Part shown: piece by piece, positions 29,099-34,193 of the stretch
Layout of the letters: every line of letters begins with the position of its first letter
Numbering within the stretch: position 1 is the stretch's first letter
Assembly (NCBI GenBank): GCA_015493995.1
Contig: WGCD01000094.1
Coordinates: forward strand, 1-34,193
Origin: Desulfurellaceae bacterium
GTDB taxonomy: Bacteria > Campylobacterota_A > Desulfurellia > Desulfurellales > Hippeaceae
Reading direction: 5' to 3'
DNA: 34,193 bases
Translations under genes and position numbers: made by a program
Notes under the pieces: generated by a model
Database searches by the model: none
What the model was told of the DNA's origin: nothing
Seen by the model: the letters and a program-made list of their open reading frames with translations, nothing else

Positions 29099-30061
29099 TT
29101 AAAGCTTGACGATTAAAGCGGCTTGGAACTGTTCGTCAATAACTTTTGTTTCGAAATGCCATCTGTTTTTGGAGCTTATATATTTTACAAGGCTTAATCC
29201 GAAACCCGAGCCGCTTTTTCTTAAGCCTATATCGTTTGAAATAACAACGTAGAGCATTTTATTCTTTTTAATTGTTTTTATATATATCTTGCTTTTAGAA
29301 TACTTTATGCTGTTTTCCATCAACTCGTGGATAACGTTGTAAAAATCGTTTCCGTTTGAGCTTATTTTTGCATTTATTATTGACAAACTCACCTCTTTAT
29401 TTGACAGGCTATCCTTAAATAAATTAAGAGTATCTTTTATAACATCCTCTACGTCATACTTCATAGAATTAGCATTTTCCGAATCTTTTATCATTTTAAC
29501 TATGTTTTTAAAGTCCTTTTCCATAAATACATACGCCTCTTTCAATCTTTCAAGAGGCTTTTTATTTTGCGTTTCTATGAGTTCGAGGTTGAGCCTTTGA
29601 ACGGATAAAAAATTGCCGAATTTATGGGATATTGCGCCAAGTAAAAAACTTAAAAATTCTTTGTGCCGCTGCTCTTTTTTTGAAAAATGCCTCAGCACGG
29701 TATAAACCATAACAATCAACAAGAAAGAGAGGGCAAATTCCCACAAAATTAGTGTAAAAACAAATCTGTTCATATCTTTTTTCATATAATCTTTGCTAAA
29801 ATATACAAAACGTCTGTTGTAGCCGCCGAATAACTGAAAATCCTTGATTTTCCCGTAGTATTTCGTAATTTTAATATGTTTTGGGAGTTTATAATCAGGC
29901 TTTTTTGATTTTATGTAGGTGTAGAGCCTGGCTTCGTTTGTCAGTCTGTCAACCTCTCTGTATTTAAAAAAAGTGACAATCAAGACATTTATGGCTACTA
30001 TCCATAAGATTATGATTGCTCCGAAGGATATGATAATCTTGTTTTCAAAGTTTATTTTAAT
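29099..30061 (-). CDS. Sensor histidine kinase with probable ATT start
   Basis: HATPase motifs HELMENSIKYS and KSGSGFGLSLVKYIS; H-box-like AISHKFGNFLSVQRLNLE. The frame extends upstream of the track's TTG start (29983) to encode a first TM helix (KINFENKIIISFGAIIILWIVAINVL). The ATT at 30059-30061 is preceded by AAGGGG with 6-nt spacing. Confidence 0.8.
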   Translation of the reverse strand: MKINFENKIIISFGAIIILWIVAINVLIVTFFKYREVDRLTNEARLYTYIKSKKPDYKLPKHIKITKYYGKIKDFQLFGGYNRRFVYFSKDYMKKDMNRFVFTLILWEFALSFLLIVMVYTVLRHFSKKEQRHKEFLSFLLGAISHKFGNFLSVQRLNLELIETQNKKPLERLKEAYVFMEKDFKNIVKMIKDSENANSMKYDVEDVIKDTLNLFKDSLSNKEVSLSIINAKISSNGNDFYNVIHELMENSIKYSKSKIYIKTIKKNKMLYVVISNDIGLRKSGSGFGLSLVKYISSKNRWHFETKVIDEQFQAALIVKL

Positions 30062-30699
30062 CTGTATCCCCTTCCCTTGTGGGTTTCTATGGAGCCTTCA
30101 GGCAAAACGGCTCTCAATTTTTTAATATAGGTTCTGACGGACTCCTCGCCGACATCACTATCAGACCAGACATAGTTCAATATATCATTGTGCGTAACAA
30201 TCTTACCTCTTCTTTTGAGCAAAAACAGAAGAATATCCCACTCTTTTTTGGTTAAAACTATCTCATTGTTTCTGTTTTTTACAATCCTGTTTTCCACGTC
30301 TATCTCAACATCTCCCACTATCTCTTTACTGCCTATCCTGTAGTATCTTTTGCAGACCGCTTTCATTCTCAAAACCAACTCTTTCGGGTCAAACGGCTTC
30401 ACAATATAATCGTCAGCACCAAGAGCAAAACACTCCTCTTTGGAGCTTATGCTATCCTTAGCCGTGGTTATTATAATCGGCACATCAGACACTTTTTGCT
30501 TAATCTTTTCTATCAACTCTTCGCCCTTAAAGTATTTGAGTATCAAGTCCAGTATGATTATATCGAAAAGTTCAACGCTCAAAGTTTGAACAACAAGTCT
30601 GTCATCGTCTATCCATTTAACGTCAAAATCGGCGTTGGTTAAATAGTCGGATAAAGACTCCCCGAGCAGCATATCATCTTCAACAAGCAGTACTTTCAC
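30052..30699 (-). CDS. OmpR-family response regulator
   Basis: VKVLLVEDDMLLGESLSDYL, IIILDLIL, VPIIITTAKD, GADDYIVKPFDPKELVLRM; winged-helix C-terminus SVRTYIKKLRAVLPEGSIETHKGRGYRLK. GTG start at 30699 preceded by AAGGAG. Confidence 0.93.
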   Translation of the reverse strand: MKVLLVEDDMLLGESLSDYLTNADFDVKWIDDDRLVVQTLSVELFDIIILDLILKYFKGEELIEKIKQKVSDVPIIITTAKDSISSKEECFALGADDYIVKPFDPKELVLRMKAVCKRYYRIGSKEIVGDVEIDVENRIVKNRNNEIVLTKKEWDILLFLLKRRGKIVTHNDILNYVWSDSDVGEESVRTYIKKLRAVLPEGSIETHKGRGYRLK

Positions 30700-30856
30700 T
30701 TTACAAAACTCCTTATACGGTTTTGCAAATAATATCAACTGGCGTTTCAATAGTCAACAAAGGCGGATTCAGGCTTCTTACTCTTAAAATAATATCACAA
30801 TAATTCTTGACAATTAAAACGAAATAGGATATTCAATATCTCGCATTTGAAAAACT

Positions 30857-30943
30857 GCCGAGGTGGTGGAATAGGTAGACACGCCATCTTGAGGGGGTGG
30901 TGGGATAACTCCCGTGCGGGTTCAAGTCCCGCCCTCGGCACCA
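30857..30943 (+). tRNA. tRNA-Leu (GAG)
   Basis: gccgaggtggtggaataggtagacacgccatcttGAGggggtgg...gcgggttcaagtcccgccctcggcacca: long variable arm, anticodon GAG, CCA encoded. Confidence 0.97.
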
Positions 30944-31049
30944 TCTCTTTTTTTAAACCGCAAGGTAATTCAAATTAAGTTTAAGCTACCCGCCAGTCAC
31001 TAAACACCTCTTGCCTATTTTACCATTTAACCTTTTTCTTGTTTTTCAA

Positions 31050-31123
31050 ACACAATAAAATTATATTGCTCACAATGTCCTTTAATTCCTTTATTTGTTC
31101 GTAACACAATTTTATTGTGTTAC
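31050..31123. repeat. Nested AT-rich inverted repeats
   Basis: Perfect GTAACACAAT-TTT-ATTGTGTTAC at 31101-31123. In addition, ACACAATAAAATT (31050-31062) is the exact reverse complement of AATTTTATTGTGT (31108-31120), allowing an alternative pairing. Confidence 0.8.
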
Positions 31124-31237
31124 GGTTTTCTAAGTATTGTTTTTTTCTTTACAAAGACAAAAGGCTTGGTCTGCGTCGTTCTTTTTACTTTCTTGTTTTA
31201 TTCAATCCAAACAAAGCCGACGATAAAGCATTTATAC

Positions 31238-31348
31238 CTACGCTGAGCGTCCGGCTTTAGTCGAAAATCCTGCATAGAGAACTATAGCTAAAACTGTAAG
31301 AATACCCAATCCCACCAAACATAGCCACATAGATTTGCATTCAAGCAT
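31238..31348 (-). CDS. Small single-TM protein, 36 aa (not in ORF track)
   Basis: MLECKSMWLCLVGLGILTVLAIVLYAGFSTKAGRSA*; AAGGGGG lies 5 nt upstream of the ATG; continuous hydrophobic core. Confidence 0.55.
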   Translation of the reverse strand: MLECKSMWLCLVGLGILTVLAIVLYAGFSTKAGRSA

Positions 31349-31380
31349 TGCAACCCCCTTTTTCTAATAACATTTTAATA

Positions 31381-31995
31381 TTATTTTAACTTTTTACAGG
31401 GTGGTTTGAATGAAAAATCTAGAACCCCACCAGTAGTTTCATTGTTTACAAGACATGCCATTACTTCTTTTGTTTTCCTTCCCTGTAAAGGTCTGGGTAT
31501 AAAAGCTTTGACCTTTACTTCATCGCCGGGTTTTAAGTTAACTGAAGGCAGCCTTTTTGTGGGAGCCAGCCAGACTTTTATAGTTTTATTATTTGTTTTT
31601 ATATTTATAATCCACCACCTGCTTTTATTTTTTCTGCCAAAGCCAGTAGATTTTTCTATATTTGTTATTCTCCCTGTTATTTCTATTGAACGAAAAGCAC
31701 GACCGGGTCTGCGTTGTCTTTTTCCTTTTCCCTTTCCTTTGAAGTAGGGAGAACCACCGTAGAGCTCCTCGCCAACCAGACGGTATCCCATACCACGCTC
31801 CATTTTTCCGCTTGAAACTGCGTTTCTAACTGCTGTCATAAATTGGTTTATTGTTTTATATTTTTGTAATATGGTTTCTCTAGAGGGGGCAACTTTTCCA
31901 TTGTGGCAGGAAGCGCAGTTATCTTCCCATAAACCAGCATAGGCGGGTAGCGTGAAAATTGCGATTAAGACAGAAGTAACTAAAAACCTTTTCAT
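31381..31995 (-). CDS. Exported protein with one CXXCH heme site and C-terminal OB-fold-like domain
   Basis: Signal peptide MKRFLVTSVLIAIFTLPAYAG, then DNCASCHNGKVAPSRETILQKYKTINQFMTAVRNAV; basic linker KGKGKGKRQRRPGR; C-terminal ITGRITNIEKS...WWIINIKTNNKTIKVWLAP...LKPGDEVKVKAFIPR suggests a beta-barrel. Confidence 0.75.
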   Translation of the reverse strand: MKRFLVTSVLIAIFTLPAYAGLWEDNCASCHNGKVAPSRETILQKYKTINQFMTAVRNAVSSGKMERGMGYRLVGEELYGGSPYFKGKGKGKRQRRPGRAFRSIEITGRITNIEKSTGFGRKNKSRWWIINIKTNNKTIKVWLAPTKRLPSVNLKPGDEVKVKAFIPRPLQGRKTKEVMACLVNNETTGGVLDFSFKPPCKKLK

Positions 31996-32155
31996 AAAAT
32001 TTTCCTCCTTCATTTACTTAAAGCCATCTTTCTTTTCATTATCCTAAATATACATAAAAAACAGTTGCATTGAAAGTAAAAGTTTATATCTTATTAATTT
32101 AGTTAATTTTAATTTTAAACCGATGCTTTTGAATTTGATTTTTAAAATTTAATTT

Positions 32156-32380
32156 TTAGAACTCAATTATATCTATTAGTTGGTGAAGAAGAGTAGTAAT
32201 TCCCTTCGTTAGCGGGATTAATTCAACAGGACTTTCAAAAAGCCTTTGTGAACAAGGATAAAAGTTTATAACTTTAATGTCAAGTTTTTGTAAAACCTTA
32301 AAAAAACAACATTTCCCGCTGTATAAGAAAAAGACATCATTTAATTGTAAAAGAGCACTTTTTGACAGGCTTTTTAACAA
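32156..32380 (-). CDS. Hypothetical ORF, 74 aa, possibly spurious
   Basis: Open frame in the otherwise empty gap between the cytochrome-like gene and cas1; TTG start without a clear RBS; no family recognised. Confidence 0.25.
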   Translation of the reverse strand: MLKSLSKSALLQLNDVFFLYSGKCCFFKVLQKLDIKVINFYPCSQRLFESPVELIPLTKGITTLLHQLIDIIEF

Positions 32381-32558
32381 TGCAAATAGCCTGCCTAATT
32401 TTGCCTATTACTTTAACTACGCCAATTACAGCATAAAGTCAAGTAAAAAATAGACTCAGAAAACCTATACAATAATTTTTTTCTACTGAAGGTCAAAAAT
32501 ATAGTTACTTTTGTCCAATTTCATTCACTTTTTTCGTTTAGTATAGATGGAGGTTGTT

Positions 32559-33476
32559 ATGAAGGGATTATTATTTGTGGCTACCCCTGGTTGCGTTATA
32601 ACAAGAAAGGATAACAACATAGTAGTCCAAAATGGGGCTGATACACATAAAATTCCGATTGGTGCAATAGAGCATGTGTTTATTTTTGGTGGCGTTCAGA
32701 TTTCTACACCCGCCGTGAGATTTATCAATACCAAGGGTAAGTTTATCTTTTTGTTAAATCAATTTGGTAAGACCGTTAGCATTATAGCGCCTGAACTTAT
32801 TACAAGTGATTACAGGATTAGACTTGCGCAGTACGAAGTTTTAAAAGATGAAAAAAAGAAACTTGAGTTAATAAAGATGTTATTGAAGACAAAAGCCAAG
32901 GGAATTGGCTATATAATGGGTTTTAATCAATCAAATTACAATAAAAGCCTGTTCATCAAAGCTTTGGAGGGTAATGTTAGATTTTCAAGTCTTCAAGAAG
33001 CTCTGGGTGTGGATGGAAATTTGAATAAAGCAATGTTTGAACACTTTAGAGATACAATGCTACCAGATGAATTTGAGTTCAACATAAGAGAGTACCATCC
33101 GCCGAAAGACCCTGTAAACGCACTTTTGTCTCTTACTTATAGCATCTATTATTCAATTTTGTTTCCCATATCACTTGCAAATGGGTTTGACCCATATCTT
33201 GGTTTCTTTCATGCAAAAAGAGGGAGACACGCATCTTTCTGTTCTGATGTTATTGAGGTTTCAAGACCGTGGCTGACTTTATTTGTTTTTCAATTATTGA
33301 ATGACGGATTTTTTCATCCTATGGATTTTATCACAAACGACAAGGGATGTTTTATAAAACAAAAAGCTCTCAAAGCTTATATAAAGATTTTTAGCGAAAG
33401 AATTATTCATAAAGACGAATCTTTTTTGAGCTATAGCGTTGATTTTTTGAAAAAATTCAAAGGAATGATTGAGTAA
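32559..33476 (+). CDS. cas1: CRISPR-associated endonuclease Cas1
   Basis: GLLFVATPGCVITRKDNNIVV..., IPIGAIEHVFIFGGVQISTPAVRFI, DPVNALLSLTYSIYYSIL, GFDPYLGFFHAKRGRHASFCSDVIEVSRPWL. Adjacent to cas2 genes. Confidence 0.95.
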   Translation: MKGLLFVATPGCVITRKDNNIVVQNGADTHKIPIGAIEHVFIFGGVQISTPAVRFINTKGKFIFLLNQFGKTVSIIAPELITSDYRIRLAQYEVLKDEKKKLELIKMLLKTKAKGIGYIMGFNQSNYNKSLFIKALEGNVRFSSLQEALGVDGNLNKAMFEHFRDTMLPDEFEFNIREYHPPKDPVNALLSLTYSIYYSILFPISLANGFDPYLGFFHAKRGRHASFCSDVIEVSRPWLTLFVFQLLNDGFFHPMDFITNDKGCFIKQKALKAYIKIFSERIIHKDESFLSYSVDFLKKFKGMIE

Positions 33477-33746
33477 ATGAAGTTTTTGATTACCTACGAT
33501 ATTTCAAGCCCGAAAAGATGGAGAAGGGTTTTTAAAACCTTGAAAAATGCAGGGCTTAACGTTCAGTTATCCTGTTTTGAGGTTGATATGAATAAAAGCG
33601 AGATTGAGAAACTAATTATGGAATTGCAAAAACTGATTGATTGGCAGGATGATAGTATATATTTTTTCCCCATAAGTAATTATGCTGAAGGGTTGACGGT
33701 TAAACTGGGTAAAAATGAGGAGATTAACGAAAGCAAGGTCGTGTGA
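33477..33746 (+). CDS. cas2: CRISPR-associated Cas2 (first copy)
   Basis: MKFLITYDISSPKRWRRVFKTLKNAGLNVQLSCFEVDM...SIYFFPI; 89 aa; Cas2 ferredoxin-like pattern; ATGA overlap with the cas1 stop. Confidence 0.93.
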   Translation: MKFLITYDISSPKRWRRVFKTLKNAGLNVQLSCFEVDMNKSEIEKLIMELQKLIDWQDDSIYFFPISNYAEGLTVKLGKNEEINESKVV

Positions 33747-33747
33747 A

Positions 33748-34032
33748 ATGAGCAGAGTTGAGAATTTTGTTGTTATTTATGATATTGAGAATACGAAGAA
33801 CAGAACAAGGCTCTCTCGATTGTTGTTTGAATACGGCATAAGAACGCAATTTTCAGTTTTTGAGGTTGAGGTTAGACAAAGGGAGTACAACAGATTTGTC
33901 AAATTGCTTGAAAAGAAAATAAAAAGCACAAAAGACAAAATATACATTTATCCGATGGATGGAAACAGCCTAAGAAAGGTTACAAGAGCAGGAAATTTGG
34001 AAAATTCAATAATAAACGACTTTTTTATTTGA
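33748..34032 (+). CDS. cas2: CRISPR-associated Cas2 (second, divergent copy)
   Basis: MSRVENFVVIYDIENTKNRTRLSRLLFEYGIRTQFSVFEVEVRQREYNRFVKLLEKKIKSTKDKIYIYPMD; canonical Cas2 pattern. Start placed 1 nt after the first cas2 stop rather than at the track's 33715. Confidence 0.93.
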   Translation: MSRVENFVVIYDIENTKNRTRLSRLLFEYGIRTQFSVFEVEVRQREYNRFVKLLEKKIKSTKDKIYIYPMDGNSLRKVTRAGNLENSIINDFFI

Positions 34033-34102
34033 CATATGAAAGGAAAAGTTTTATTAACTTATTTAATTGGCTTTTTAATGAGATTTATAAAAGGAGGTTG
34101 AT

Positions 34103-34193
34103 GTGGAACTAAATAATTTTCAGATATTAAGCTTAGCCGGGTTGCTGCACGATGTCGGAAAAATAAGGCAAAGAGCCGGAGAAAAAATAATAA
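34103..34193 (+). CDS. Cas10/Csm1-like HD-domain protein, N-terminus only (truncated by window)
   Basis: AAGGAGG then GTG: VELNNFQILSLAGLLHDVGKIRQRAGEKII. LAxLLHDVGKxxQRAG is typical of the HD domain of type III Cas10. Confidence 0.8.
   Translation, partial: MELNNFQILSLAGLLHDVGKIRQRAGEKII

Noticed and set aside
29099-29983. Histidine kinase starting at TTG 29983 as listed
   Set aside because: This start truncates the first TM helix; the open frame and an RBS support an upstream ATT start.
32156-32380. 74-aa minus ORF as a possible toxin or anti-CRISPR near cas1
   Set aside because: No RBS, a TTG start and no recognisable motif; listed only as a low-confidence ORF.
30944-32546. Possible CRISPR array or leader upstream of cas1
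   Set aside because: I looked for regularly spaced direct repeats and found none; only AT-rich sequence and the inverted repeats described.
33715-34032. Second cas2 starting at 33715 (MRRLTKARSCEMSRVEN...)
   Set aside because: The first codons overlap the end of the first cas2 and do not fit Cas2; ATG at 33748 gives a canonical N-terminus.

Overview
The window looks like ordinary bacterial chromosome for about 30 kb, with an accessory-looking right end. From the left: a truncated eIF-2B-family gene, a COG0731-type radical SAM gene, tmRNA (ssrA, minus strand), proS, an M18-type aminopeptidase, a PsiE-like and a TRIC/YicG-like membrane protein, a GAF/HD-GYP protein with a degenerate GGDEF-like C-terminus, and a pepD-like peptidase. 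From 28.2 kb leftward there is a long, tightly packed minus-strand cluster: ribD-ribE-ribBA-ribH-nusB-pyrF-pyrE, then DUF167-fmdB-ndk-rpmF-plsX-fabH-fabK-fabD-fabG-acpP-fabF and a HAD phosphatase. Further left on the same strand is a cobalamin-riboswitch-preceded anaerobic RNR operon in which the glycyl-radical tail of NrdD is a separate small ORF, then nrdG. After a two-component system and tRNA-Leu(GAG), the right end carries a one-CXXCH cytochrome-like protein, a 36-aa membrane ORF, and the start of a CRISPR-Cas module: cas1, two tandem divergent cas2 genes, and the N-terminus of a cas10/csm1-like HD protein cut by the window edge. Best targets for a second look are the tandem cas2 pair with an atypical Cas1, the split NrdD under a B12 riboswitch, a histidine kinase whose only plausible start is ATT, and the small ORFs and inverted repeats around the tRNA-to-cas transition. 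No CRISPR array or insertion sequence was seen.
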